A stretch of DNA of 64,000 nucleotides from an uncultured Maribacter sp. (GCA_947493885.1 CANLTE010000001.1:124001-188000), one strand, 5' to 3'. Positions 39,164-48,225 are shown, numbered from the stretch's first letter. Translations and numbers: made by a program. Notes: generated by a model from the letters alone, not told the origin.

Positions 39164-40216
39164 TTAATTGACATAAATTTCAGTTGTATAAAATGCCGGA
39201 ATAGAAAACCAAAACCCTTTAAAAAAAGGCGCAAATTTTAACTGCTCACCAGATCTTGGTCCGGAAACCGCTTCACCAAATATATTCCACATATTACCTT
39301 CATTATCACTTAGAATAATTTCAGAATTGTTAAATGCGTATGAAAACTCTAATGCTTCTTGATTTGCATTCAATTCAAAAGAAACCATAAAACTTTCTTC
39401 CCCAACTATGACATAATTAGTTCCCTTAAAATTGTCCTTTACAAAGTTTACATTACCAATATCTTCTACCCTATAGACCTTAGCATCTTCACCATCTACA
39501 ATGGCTAAAACTCGTTCTTTTAATGGTAATCTATCATCTTTATCTACAGGAAACAAAAAACGAGAGTTGTTAGTATTATAATCTCCATAAGGCGAAGTTC
39601 CATATGTTCTTGAAAAACCCGTGCTAGTAGATACCACACTAGATTCAGGAAACATAGTTTTCCAAGTTTTCCAATCAGTCTCTATTACACCAATCAAGTT
39701 TATTTTTTCACCTATTAAACTTCCGTTCACGGATTCGTTTAAAATTTGAGACCAATTACTTCTTGTAGCTCTATCAAAAGGAATTAAATTGGTGTTATAT
39801 AAAAGCCCCGAAACACCAAATGTGGTTTCACTACCATTTATAATCCTATCCCATCCAATCCCTGTTCCTGTTAACGGGCAATACGTAATTGCTACTGACA
39901 AATCCTCTAGATTATCATTAATGATTTCATGCCAATCCAAAATAACATGAGGGTACGCTCTCACGGTAGCTCCATTTTTAACCCCAATAACTAAATCAGA
40001 ATCGTTTAAAAAATTAACCTCGGAAACACCTACTAAATTGGGATTTTCTAATGCCGGTATCCCATCTCTTCCAGGACCACCATCTAAAACTTCGGTTACT
40101 GGAATACTCCATTCACCAGAATTAGGGTTTTCAAAGTCTTGTCCTGAAGTGTCTGAAGAACTACACGAAAAAAACAATGCAGTTAATACTATTCCTAAAA
40201 TTATTTTCTTTTTCAT
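39164..40216 (-). CDS. DUF3179-domain lipoprotein
   Basis: The 350-residue protein has a lipoprotein signal (LTALFFSC, Cys18). The DUF3179 body shows DWHEIINDNL, VAITYCPLTGTGIGWDR, GVSGLLYNTNLIPFDR and GFSRTYGTSPYGDY. The family has an invariant-looking Cys in the YCPLTGT motif and occurs widely in marine bacteria; its biochemical role is unknown. It overlaps the upstream beta-barrel gene by 4 bases (stop/ATG), so the two are made together. A metal or redox role is only suggested by the wider cluster. Confidence 0.9.
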   Translation of the reverse strand: MKKKIILGIVLTALFFSCSSSDTSGQDFENPNSGEWSIPVTEVLDGGPGRDGIPALENPNLVGVSEVNFLNDSDLVIGVKNGATVRAYPHVILDWHEIINDNLEDLSVAITYCPLTGTGIGWDRIINGSETTFGVSGLLYNTNLIPFDRATRSNWSQILNESVNGSLIGEKINLIGVIETDWKTWKTMFPESSVVSTSTGFSRTYGTSPYGDYNTNNSRFLFPVDKDDRLPLKERVLAIVDGEDAKVYRVEDIGNVNFVKDNFKGTNYVIVGEESFMVSFELNANQEALEFSYAFNNSEIILSDNEGNMWNIFGEAVSGPRSGEQLKFAPFFKGFWFSIPAFYTTEIYVN

Positions 40217-41181
40217 AGCGTTATATTTACTTTCTTTTTGAATCTATACTGCACTCCAGCTGTAAATCTAACTGTTGGAGTTAATTGAGTTCCTACCACA
40301 TTACTATAAAGTGGTAATTCTACTTTTGTATTAAAAGACAATTTTGGAGATAACAAAACTGTAAGCTCTGGTCTCACAAACACCCATTCCCCCCCTGTAT
40401 TAGGAATTTTAGAATTATCTATTTTATCGTCAAAAGATTTTCTGTATTTAAAAACTAAACCTGGATTTACAATGGTATTAAATATCAAAAACTGATCCGT
40501 GTAACCTACGTTGCTCTGCAAAACATTTCCAAATTCATAAATTGCGGTATTATTTAAATACGAATTATTTACTCCTGTCCCTCTAAATGTGATACTACCA
40601 GAAACCGCCGCCGAGGGTCTAAATGAAAGCGGCTTAGAAACAGATAGCCAACCAAGCATATCCCAAGCTCCACTTCCTGGTTGCAAATCTGCAGTTAACT
40701 GTATTCCTTCATCACTATTTAAGTCCGATTTTCCCAGAGGAGCCTTAACACCAAAGCCAAAACTCAACACACTTTGTTCTCCTAAAAGTTTTGGAATAGC
40801 ATATTTCAACAAAAACACTGCATCACCAATACCAGTTGTTTCCGTAAAGTTTTCGTTTCCGAATTGAGAAATTGTTCGCGTTTGATTTACCCAAGAGAAA
40901 AGTGTTTCTACAGAAAATCTATCTGTAAAAGAATATCCATAATTCAATAATATAGAATGTGTATTTCGCAGCCTAGAATTATCATCTAATTTTTGTGTCC
41001 CCGCTTTTAGTGTATTTAAGTTATTATAATCATAACTCAAACCTAAAACTGAAGCTCCTTTACCGTCATTAGGTAAACCTAAATTATTAGACAAAGGCAC
41101 ACCACCTGAGCAACATGTTTGTCCATATCCCCAAAAAACAATAGAAAAAACACCAATAAAGAACAACCAACGAATATGCAT
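40213..41181 (-). CDS. Outer-membrane beta-barrel, MetA-pathway/transporter-like
   Basis: The 322-residue protein has a signal peptide (about 1-20, ending GYGQ). A cysteine pair at the mature N-terminus (TCCSGG) is followed by alternating amphipathic strands ending in an aromatic/basic C-terminus (VQYRFKKKVNITL). The phrases GIGDAVFLLKYAIPKLLG and FGFGVKAPLGKSD are typical of the phenol-MetA-type barrels. It is translationally coupled to the DUF3179 gene. Substrate unknown; the CC motif may bind metal. Confidence 0.75.
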   Translation of the reverse strand: MHIRWLFFIGVFSIVFWGYGQTCCSGGVPLSNNLGLPNDGKGASVLGLSYDYNNLNTLKAGTQKLDDNSRLRNTHSILLNYGYSFTDRFSVETLFSWVNQTRTISQFGNENFTETTGIGDAVFLLKYAIPKLLGEQSVLSFGFGVKAPLGKSDLNSDEGIQLTADLQPGSGAWDMLGWLSVSKPLSFRPSAAVSGSITFRGTGVNNSYLNNTAIYEFGNVLQSNVGYTDQFLIFNTIVNPGLVFKYRKSFDDKIDNSKIPNTGGEWVFVRPELTVLLSPKLSFNTKVELPLYSNVVGTQLTPTVRFTAGVQYRFKKKVNITL

Positions 41182-41263
41182 GAGTGGAAAAATTGCATGT
41201 TGTTAGTTTTGATAAAACCAAAAACCTTACACTCAAAACAAATATTAACACTTTTTTAAAGCA

Positions 41264-41297
41264 AAAAACGGGTTTTGAAATTTCAAAACCCGTTTTT
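41264..41297. terminator. Bidirectional terminator after the HMA gene
   Basis: AAAAACGGGTTTTGAAA (41264-41280) and its exact complement (41281-41297) abut. The minus strand continues into T-rich DNA. It ends the HYC/TonB/HMA transcript and separates it from the barrel/DUF3179 pair. Confidence 0.82.
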
Positions 41298-41313
41298 ATA
41301 CTGTTTCTAAAAA

Positions 41314-41682
41314 CTAATGATTATCATGGTGCTTATGACTATCATCTTTATTATCTTCTCTATATTTACAACACTCATGCACACTGTTGTAAGCTTCAGT
41401 GGAAGCTTTTAACTCTTTGGTATCATGACCCACATTTACAATTGCAGCTTTAACCTTCATTGGGTCTGTTTTACGTTCATCAAAAATTAACGATAACTCA
41501 TGTGAAGCTACATCCCATTGGGCAAACTTTACTCCTTTAACTCCAAGTGCTGCTTTTTCAATACGCATTTTACACATTTCGCACTTACCATCAACCTCCA
41601 CGGTTAACTTTTTATTTTTATCCTGCGCAAAAGTTATTGCTGTTATTAAAAACACCACAACTACTATTATTGATTTTTTCAT
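41314..41682 (-). CDS. Exported heavy-metal-associated (HMA) domain protein
   Basis: The 122-residue protein has a signal peptide (about 1-20, ending TFAQ). The HMA domain carries the metal motif CEMC (Cys34, Cys37) in the usual GKCEMCKMRIEKA context. A second pair (HECCKYRE) and a His-rich tail (DDSHKHHDNH) follow. This suggests a periplasmic soft-metal carrier such as for copper. It follows the TonB receptor by 12 bases and is certainly in its operon. Confidence 0.88.
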   Translation of the reverse strand: MKKSIIVVVVFLITAITFAQDKNKKLTVEVDGKCEMCKMRIEKAALGVKGVKFAQWDVASHELSLIFDERKTDPMKVKAAIVNVGHDTKELKASTEAYNSVHECCKYREDNKDDSHKHHDNH

Positions 41683-41694
41683 CTTTAATTTATT

Positions 41695-43947
41695 TTATAG
41701 TTTATATCTAAATCCTACATAGAACATTCTACCCATAACAGGTGCATATACAATACTCGTATCAAAATACGCACCAAACGGGTTTTCTGCATCTAAAACA
41801 GGGTTATTTTGTTTTTTATTTGTCAAATTTTCTCCCCCAACATAAAACTCAAACGCATTACTAAACACTTTGGTAACTTGCGCATTCATTAAACTATACC
41901 CACCAACAGTATCTCCTAAGCGAAACGCTTCTGGATTAGTTATAGTACTTGGTAATCGTTGTTTACCAAGTGTGTGTAATGTATAATCAAAACGCCATTG
42001 TGCACCATTTTCTTTTGACTCAGTAATATAACCTAAGTTAGCAAAAAAACGATGTTTTGCTTGTAACGGTTTCTGCAACTGTCCTGTTTGATATTTTGTC
42101 TGCACATCATAATATTTGTAAGCTGCTCTTAAATCTAAGCTTTTAACCAGCTCATAATTAACCTCTAATTGAAAGCTATTCGCAAAACTTTTTCCATCTA
42201 AATTATAAAATGAAATCTCCTGCGGGTTTTCCCAATCTACTACAACTTGATTTTTAAAATCTGTTCTATAAAAATCGAGACTAACATTACCTTTTTGTTC
42301 TCCCAAAAAGAATCCTTGCAAAAAACTTACTCCATAATTCCATGCGTCCTCTGGATTCAAACCATAGATATTACCTCCGTTTTCAATAACTTTTATTTGT
42401 CTTGCAGAAGAAAATAATTTTTGATTTTCGGCAAAAATATTTGCCGCCCTTCTTCCTCTTCCAAACGACCCTTTTAAACTAGCTTTATCCCATGGAGTAT
42501 ACCTAAAATGTAACCGTGGAGTTATAAAATTACCCAATCTGTTATGTGCATCAACTCTTACTCCTGCAACTATATTGAACTTAGCTAAATCATCATAACT
42601 ATATTCAAAAAAGGCTCCAATGGAATTATCAGTTCGATTGTAATTCATAACATTCACAAACTCTTTATAACCGTCATAAGCAAAGGTTAATCCAGTTTTA
42701 AATTTGTTTTGAGTATCTCCCAAGATTGAATTAAATATTAAATTGGAGTATATACTTTCGTGCGTAATATTATAAGAATTTAACCCAAAATATGACTCCT
42801 GTTTATGTCTATTATATGAGGTTTGAAAACCAATACTTTGAAATGGCATTTCTGGAAAAACATACCCCAATTTTATTGAAGTATCAAAACGGTTTGTGTT
42901 TATCTCTCCTCCCCAAGCTCCATTTTGGTCACGACCAATTGTTGCCCCTTTTGTTTTAATAAAACTAGTTTGACCAATTTGTTTTTCATCATTTAAAAAC
43001 CGGACATTAAAAAAGCTAACCCAACCCTTTTCTGCATTTTGATACTGCCAACGGTTCATAACGTTTATTTGATTACCCAAAGTAGCATCTAAAAAACCAT
43101 CATTGTTTCCTTCTTCTTTTCTATCTCTTCGATTTGCATGCACATATAATCCAGTACTCAATTTCTCAGATATTTTTTTATTAAAATGAGTATTTAACTC
43201 TATTCGCCCGTTTTTATTTGCGTATCCATTTACAAATAACCTTTTATCGGTAAACGGCTTTACCAGTTCCGTATTAATCTGGCCTGAAATACTTTCATAG
43301 CCATTAACTACACTGCCCGACCCCTTAGTTATTTGAATACTCTCTACCCATGTGCCCGGAGTAAAAGTGAGTCCAAATGCTTGGGATGCTCCACGCACCA
43401 TTGGTATATTCTCTTGTGTTATTAAAAGATACGGACTAGTTAATCCAAGCATTTGAATTTGCTTGGTTCCAGTTACCGCATCTGAGAAGTTAACATCAAT
43501 AGCAGGATTAGTTTCAAAACTTTCCGAAAGATTACAACAAGCAGCCTTCAATAGCTCTGCACTATTGATTGTTACAACATTTGCTGGATTTAAAAAGGTT
43601 TTCTCAATTGCCTCTCTTTCTTTTAAAACTGTTACTTCATCAAGAACATTTGACGCTGTTAATGAATGATGAATCATTTTAGGGGCATTAATCGTTAAGG
43701 TATCCGACTCAAACCCAACGTAACTAATAATTAGTTTGTTATACTCTTTTTTATATGGTATAGAAAAAAGACCTTCTGCATTTGTAATTGTTCCTATTTG
43801 TGAATTCATCCAATACACATTGGCCCCCGAAAGTCCAATATGTTTGTTAGAATTATTTGCTTCCATCACCATTCCTTCTACTTTTTCTTGAGAAAAAGTA
43901 ACTAAATACATAAGGCTCAAAAAAGCAGTTAATATATATTTTATCAT
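41695..43947 (-). CDS. TonB-dependent receptor, probable metal-related
   Basis: The 750-residue protein has a signal peptide (about 1-20), a carboxypeptidase-regulatory-like domain (about 22-100), a TonB-type plug (about 115-230) and a 22-strand-type barrel ending in YVGFRYKL. A cysteine pair lies just before the plug core (AACCNLSESF, Cys137-138), next to a conserved-looking SESFETNPAIDVNFSDAVTG region. Plug features GLTSPYLLITQENIPMVRG and KGSGSVVNGYESISGQIN are standard. The downstream HMA gene (12 bases) and upstream HYC-type gene suggest a metal (copper-like) ligand. This is inference. Confidence 0.9.
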   Translation of the reverse strand: MIKYILTAFLSLMYLVTFSQEKVEGMVMEANNSNKHIGLSGANVYWMNSQIGTITNAEGLFSIPYKKEYNKLIISYVGFESDTLTINAPKMIHHSLTASNVLDEVTVLKEREAIEKTFLNPANVVTINSAELLKAACCNLSESFETNPAIDVNFSDAVTGTKQIQMLGLTSPYLLITQENIPMVRGASQAFGLTFTPGTWVESIQITKGSGSVVNGYESISGQINTELVKPFTDKRLFVNGYANKNGRIELNTHFNKKISEKLSTGLYVHANRRDRKEEGNNDGFLDATLGNQINVMNRWQYQNAEKGWVSFFNVRFLNDEKQIGQTSFIKTKGATIGRDQNGAWGGEINTNRFDTSIKLGYVFPEMPFQSIGFQTSYNRHKQESYFGLNSYNITHESIYSNLIFNSILGDTQNKFKTGLTFAYDGYKEFVNVMNYNRTDNSIGAFFEYSYDDLAKFNIVAGVRVDAHNRLGNFITPRLHFRYTPWDKASLKGSFGRGRRAANIFAENQKLFSSARQIKVIENGGNIYGLNPEDAWNYGVSFLQGFFLGEQKGNVSLDFYRTDFKNQVVVDWENPQEISFYNLDGKSFANSFQLEVNYELVKSLDLRAAYKYYDVQTKYQTGQLQKPLQAKHRFFANLGYITESKENGAQWRFDYTLHTLGKQRLPSTITNPEAFRLGDTVGGYSLMNAQVTKVFSNAFEFYVGGENLTNKKQNNPVLDAENPFGAYFDTSIVYAPVMGRMFYVGFRYKL

Positions 43948-44070
43948 TTTATTTTCTTAATTTATTATTACCATGCCATAAAGCATACATTTAAATTGCA
44001 TTCTAAAAACATTTAGAACACAAGAGACTTTCATTAACAATTAAATTATTAATGAAAAAGGTAAATAATA

Positions 44071-44487
44071 TCAAATTAAAAAAACTTGATCTAACAACTG
44101 TAAATCGTAGACCAGTATTGGAGGTGGGTATTTTTCATGAGGTATAGCCTTATACCTTACACTCTCAAAAAGATTAATATATGAATTTGTGAAAGCAGTA
44201 AGAAAAATTTGGCTTTCTAAATTAAAATCTTCTAAAGAAGTCTTTAAATTATCTTGACCTTCAACAAGAATAACCTCATCATCGCAATAAGACATTTCAC
44301 TAATGTTATCGGCATTATCTGCATCGTCAAAGCTTATATCCATACCGCAATTTTCTGCAGACTCAAAAAAAGCAACATCCATTAAACGCCCCATACAATA
44401 ATGCTTTTCTACCTTCCATGAAGTAGTTGAAAGCAACACTAAAAGTGCCATTAACAAAGACGTTATTTTGAAAAATACTTTTTTCAT
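44071..44487 (-). CDS. HYC_CC_PP-type small exported protein
   Basis: The 138-residue protein has an N-terminal signal or anchor (about 1-22) and the pattern that names a Bacteroidetes family. That pattern is HYC (29-31), NCGM (Cys47), SYCDDE (Cys68) and a PPP near the C-terminus (EKYPPPI). The usual Cys-Cys pair is replaced by separated single cysteines here. The family is of unknown function and is often found beside HMA and TonB receptor genes. It lies 123 bases upstream of the TonB receptor on the same strand. Confidence 0.75.
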   Translation of the reverse strand: MKKVFFKITSLLMALLVLLSTTSWKVEKHYCMGRLMDVAFFESAENCGMDISFDDADNADNISEMSYCDDEVILVEGQDNLKTSLEDFNLESQIFLTAFTNSYINLFESVRYKAIPHEKYPPPILVYDLQLLDQVFLI

Positions 44488-44560
44488 TGTTTAACAAAAA
44501 TACAACAATTGCCTTTCAAGTAACAACAACCAACTACAATTAACTAAACTTTAAACATTA

Positions 44561-44600
44561 AAAACCAGCCCTGTATGTAAATACAACGCTGGTTTTATTA
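44561..44600 (-). terminator. Terminator after the phytase-like gene
   Basis: AAAACCAGC (44561-44569) pairs with GCTGGTTTT (44588-44596), with an inner TGTAT/ATACA stem. It lies 14 bases past the stop of the minus-strand gene starting at 45920, and the minus strand continues T-rich. Confidence 0.75.
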
Positions 44601-44609
44601 TATTTTTTA

Positions 44610-45920
44610 TTAAAAATCTGCTTTTATTAGATACAATGAGCCCGCATCAATTTTCTGTACACCAGGAAGCACTTTTTGTTCTATAATACCATTATCATCT
44701 TCATCGGAAACTGCAAAATCGTCATCGTTTATACAACCTAAAGTATTATCATCTACTAACCATATTCCTTCTAACTTATCATGAGGATATCCCGTAATTT
44801 GAACCAAATCGGCAACCAATGTTTTTGAGACTGGATTAATTCCTTCCGCAGCCAACTCTTCCCAAGTGGACTCTTCAATTGTTTTATCTCCAATCATTTT
44901 TCCAAATTCAGCGGTTACATCAACAGCACTAATATCGGTAGCCTGAGAAATATCTATTTTGTAAATATGCTTTTGCGAAGTTTCTGCACCAGAAAACTTA
45001 CCATCTCTTTCAACTACTAAAAATTGAGTATTAGACAATGCTACAATTTCTGAATTTGATAAGTTTGATTTTTCCTGTTTGTATAAATATTGTTTTGTTT
45101 CACCTGTTTCCAAATTAAAAGCTACTATTCTGGTAATATCTTTTTTCATTTTAACAGGATTATACATTGTAGACTGCATAATACCAACCAATATTTTTTC
45201 ATCTGGTGTTATTGCCAAACCTTCCATTCCCCGGTTAGCTCTTCTTTTAGCAAAAACAGCTGGTAATTTTCTACCTCCATTATCATCGTTAACACCAACC
45301 GGAGAAATACGCTCTAATTGTACTCCGTTGGCTGAATAATGTACAATATGAGGCCCGTATTCATCGGAAATCCAAAACGACCCGTCTTTCAGTGCCACAA
45401 TACCTTCAGAATCTAATCCAAAATCATCAAACTCTATTTGATTACCAGAAACGTCATAAGGAATTTCCCCTGTTGCACCTTTACCCTCAGGATTTGGTAA
45501 TCCAGATATTGGCGTTCCCATTGGATCTTTCAATAAAATATCTTCAATTAACTCTATATTTCCTCCACGTGTTACTTTAAAATGACCTATTCTTGGAATA
45601 TAACTGGAAACAGGAAATTTTTTCCCTTCTAAAAAATCAGTATTAGGTCCACGATCTGTTACTGCGTAGAACTCTCCTTCGTTTGTAGGGTGTGCAGTTG
45701 CTGCTGAACCATATCCTCCGTTTCTAATTTCAACACCTCCTTCTATAGTTAACAAAGGATTAAAAGGTAATTCATATTGTTGATTTAATTCTAGCACCTC
45801 CAACGGAGAAACCGCTTCTGAGCTATTAGATCCCGAACCCGAATAGTCATCTAGATGTTGGCACGAGTTTGCGGCAATTGCTATTACTATTAATAGCGAT
45901 ACTTTTAAATTTTTCATCAT
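44610..45920 (-). CDS. Phytase-like esterase-domain lipoprotein
   Basis: The 436-residue protein has a lipoprotein signal (IAIAANSC, Cys about 20) and a body of the esterase-like/phytase-like domain family (PF13449 type). Motifs include FYAVTDRGPNTDF, DFGLDSEGIVALKDGSFWISDEYGP and RRANRGMEGLAITPDEK, and LEGIWLVDDNTLGCINDDDF near the end. These are beta-propeller-like enzymes or binding proteins exported by many bacteria; true phytase activity is not established for most. Single-gene unit with its own terminator. Two consecutive ATGs are possible starts. Confidence 0.85.
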   Translation of the reverse strand: MMKNLKVSLLIVIAIAANSCQHLDDYSGSGSNSSEAVSPLEVLELNQQYELPFNPLLTIEGGVEIRNGGYGSAATAHPTNEGEFYAVTDRGPNTDFLEGKKFPVSSYIPRIGHFKVTRGGNIELIEDILLKDPMGTPISGLPNPEGKGATGEIPYDVSGNQIEFDDFGLDSEGIVALKDGSFWISDEYGPHIVHYSANGVQLERISPVGVNDDNGGRKLPAVFAKRRANRGMEGLAITPDEKILVGIMQSTMYNPVKMKKDITRIVAFNLETGETKQYLYKQEKSNLSNSEIVALSNTQFLVVERDGKFSGAETSQKHIYKIDISQATDISAVDVTAEFGKMIGDKTIEESTWEELAAEGINPVSKTLVADLVQITGYPHDKLEGIWLVDDNTLGCINDDDFAVSDEDDNGIIEQKVLPGVQKIDAGSLYLIKADF

Positions 45921-46050
45921 TTTTATTTAGTGGTTATAATTCCACAAAACAAGACTCCATACATTAGCAAAACATTATCTAAAATTCATTTTTAAATAAA
46001 AAAACTGTTAATAAATTAACATAGTAATAACCCCAAAATTAATAACATTG

Positions 46051-46058
46051 TACCTTTG
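46051..46058 (+). promoter_or_regulatory. -7 element (TACCTTTG) of the GAF/fRMsr gene
   Basis: A perfect TAnnTTTG lies 32 bases before the ATG at 46091. No TTG is seen at the usual distance upstream. Confidence 0.45.
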
Positions 46059-46090
46059 TTAAAATTCATTAAACCCATTGCAAAACCATC

Positions 46091-46543
46091 ATGTTTGACG
46101 CTCTAAAACAACAAATTTCAACGATTATTGATGATTCTAATTTTAACGTCAATGCTAAACTTCAAGAAATATGTAATTTGTTAAAAGATAGTATTTCCTA
46201 CTACGATTGGGTTGGGTTTTATTTCAAAAACGGTAATAAAAATGAATTAAAATTAGGCCCATATGCGGGTGCACCAACCGACCATACTATTATTCCCTTT
46301 GGAAAAGGTATTTGCGGACAAGTAGCTGTTAGCAATCAAAATTTTGTGGTTCCAGATGTTGCTGCTCAAGACAACTATATTGCTTGTAGCATAACAGTAA
46401 AAGCGGAAATTGTTGTTCCTTTATTTGTTAATGGTGAAAATATTGGGCAAATAGATATTGATAGCAACACCCCAGACCCTTTCACAACAGCAGATGAGCG
46501 CTTTTTAGAGTTTGTGAATCAAAAAGTGGCTGAAATTCTTTAA
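46091..46543 (+). CDS. GAF-domain protein, free methionine-R-sulfoxide reductase-like
   Basis: The 150-residue protein is a single GAF domain with the fRMsr pattern: ISYYDWVGFYF, GKGICGQVA, VVPDVAAQDNYIACS and AEIVVPLFVNGENIGQIDIDS. In E. coli fRMsr three cysteines matter (84, 94, 118). The last two are present here (Cys75 and Cys99, the same 24-residue spacing), but the first is His65. It may recycle through other thiols or have altered activity. It would reduce free Met-R-sulfoxide in the cytoplasm. Single gene ahead of purH. Confidence 0.85.
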   Translation: MFDALKQQISTIIDDSNFNVNAKLQEICNLLKDSISYYDWVGFYFKNGNKNELKLGPYAGAPTDHTIIPFGKGICGQVAVSNQNFVVPDVAAQDNYIACSITVKAEIVVPLFVNGENIGQIDIDSNTPDPFTTADERFLEFVNQKVAEIL

Positions 46544-46570
46544 AACTTTAGTGTTTTTGTTGATAACACG

Positions 46571-46627
46571 CTTGTAATTAACGTTACAAAAAAAGTACTT
46601 TTGTAAGCTTAAAATGTTAATTACAAG
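46571..46627. promoter_or_regulatory. Inverted-repeat array over the purH promoter
   Basis: A 12-bp arm, CTTGTAATTAAC (46571-46582), is exactly inverted at 46616-46627. Within this span TTGTAA/TTACAA half-sites alternate in orientation at 46572, 46584, 46601 and 46621. They cover -33, -7 and the leader, which suggests an operator for a purine-responsive or other dimeric regulator. The regulator is not known. Confidence 0.5.
46572..46603 (+). promoter_or_regulatory. purH promoter
   Basis: TTG at 46572-46574 and a perfect TACTTTTG at 46596-46603 are separated by 21 bases. The ATG is at 46637. The elements overlap an array of TTGTAA/TTACAA half-sites, listed separately. Confidence 0.65.
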
Positions 46628-46636
46628 TACGCAAAA

Positions 46637-48169
46637 ATGAGCAATGTAAAAAAAGCAACATCAGCACTAATTTCAGTATTTCACAAAGATGGTTTAGAGC
46701 CAATTGTAAGAAAGTTTGATGAACTTGGTATAACCATATATTCTACTGGAGGTACCGAAAAATTTATTAAAGATTTAGGTATAAATGTTGTTCCTGTTGA
46801 AGACGTTACTAGCTACCCATCAATTTTAGGTGGACGAGTTAAAACATTACACCCAAAAGTTTTCGGTGGTATTTTAAATCGCCAAGACCATGATGGTGAT
46901 ATTGCTCAACTTAAAGAATTTAATATTCCGCAGTTAGATATCGTAATAGTTGATTTGTATCCGTTTGAAAAAACTGTTGCAAGTGGAGCATCAGAACAGG
47001 ATATCATTGAAAAAATTGATATCGGTGGCATTTCATTAATACGTGCTGCCGCCAAAAACTTTAAAGATGTGTTATGTGTTTCATCAATGGAAGATTATTC
47101 TGAAGTTTTAGAAGTTATTTCTAAAGGAAATGGCTCTACGACTCTTGAAGACCGTAAGCGTTTTGCAACTAAATCTTTCAATGTTTCTTCGCATTATGAT
47201 TCTGCTATTTTTAACCACTTCAACGCCAATCACGAAGAAGCTGCTTTAAAAATTAGTGAAGCTAAAGGTCAAGTTTTACGCTATGGAGAAAACCCACACC
47301 AAAAAGGATTTTTCTTTGGTGATTTTGATGCAATGTTTAATAAGCTTCATGGAAAAGAACTTTCATATAATAACCTGTTGGATGTTGATGCGGCAGTAAA
47401 CTTAATGAACGAGTTTAAAAATGACGACCCTACTTTTGCTATCCTAAAACACAACAATGCTTGTGGTTTAGCAATGCGCGATACTATTCATCAAGCATAT
47501 GTTGATGCCCTAGCTGGGGACCCAGTATCTGCCTTTGGTGGTGTACTAATTAGTAATAAAGAAATTGACAAAGCAACTGCTGAAGAAATTCACAAACTTT
47601 TTTGCGAAGTAGTTATAGCCCCTAGTTATGCAGATGAAGCTTTAGAGATTTTAAAAGGCAAAAAAAATAGAATCATTTTAATTCAAAATGATATTGAATT
47701 GCCGCATAACCAAGTGCGAACCTGCTTAAATGGTTTCTTATTACAGAATAAAGACCACAAGACCGATGCTCTTGAAGACTTAAAAACAGTAACAAAAAAT
47801 AGCCCTACAGAAAGAGAGTTGGAAGATTTAATTTTTGCCTCAAAATTATGTAAACATACAAAAAGTAACACTATTGTATTAGCAAAAAACAAGCAGTTGT
47901 GCGCTAGTGGAACCGGCCAAACTTCAAGAGTTGATGCACTTAACCAAGCTATTCACAAAGCTCAATCTTTTAAATTTGATTTGGATGAGGCCGTTATGGC
48001 AAGCGATGCTTTTTTCCCATTTCCTGATTGTGTAGAAATTGCGCATAAAAGTGGTATTAAAAGTGTTATTCAGCCTGGAGGATCTATTAAAGATCAATTA
48101 AGTGTAGATTATTGTAATGAAAACGAAATTGCTATGGTAATGACAGGTACACGTCATTTTAAGCATTAA
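46637..48169 (+). CDS. purH: Bifunctional AICAR formyltransferase / IMP cyclohydrolase PurH
   Basis: The 510-residue enzyme catalyses the last two steps of IMP synthesis. The N-terminal MGS-like IMP cyclohydrolase domain (about 1-150) shows ITIYSTGGTEKFIKDLG and LGGRVKTLHPKVFGGIL. The AICAR transformylase domain includes LRYGENPHQKGFF, NNLLDVDAAVNL, KHNNACGLA and ASDAFFPFPDCVEIA. It ends 56 bases before mreB. Length is typical of the Bacteroidetes form. Confidence 0.96.
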   Translation: MSNVKKATSALISVFHKDGLEPIVRKFDELGITIYSTGGTEKFIKDLGINVVPVEDVTSYPSILGGRVKTLHPKVFGGILNRQDHDGDIAQLKEFNIPQLDIVIVDLYPFEKTVASGASEQDIIEKIDIGGISLIRAAAKNFKDVLCVSSMEDYSEVLEVISKGNGSTTLEDRKRFATKSFNVSSHYDSAIFNHFNANHEEAALKISEAKGQVLRYGENPHQKGFFFGDFDAMFNKLHGKELSYNNLLDVDAAVNLMNEFKNDDPTFAILKHNNACGLAMRDTIHQAYVDALAGDPVSAFGGVLISNKEIDKATAEEIHKLFCEVVIAPSYADEALEILKGKKNRIILIQNDIELPHNQVRTCLNGFLLQNKDHKTDALEDLKTVTKNSPTERELEDLIFASKLCKHTKSNTIVLAKNKQLCASGTGQTSRVDALNQAIHKAQSFKFDLDEAVMASDAFFPFPDCVEIAHKSGIKSVIQPGGSIKDQLSVDYCNENEIAMVMTGTRHFKH

Positions 48170-48175
48170 TTTCAT

Positions 48176-48183
48176 TACTTTTG
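48176..48183 (+). promoter_or_regulatory. -7 element (TACTTTTG) of the mreB operon
   Basis: A perfect TAnnTTTG lies 42 bases before the mreB ATG and just after the purH stop. No TTG was found at about 20 bases upstream, so the -33 part is weak. Confidence 0.4.
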
Positions 48184-48225
48184 TCGATGAAATACACCTT
48201 TTAATCTAGAACCAAACACTAAACT

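Noticed and set aside
41184-41453. Plus-strand open frame of 89 codons upstream of the HMA gene
   Set aside because: It crosses a terminator hairpin and antisense coding DNA, with low-complexity His/Tyr-rich translation.
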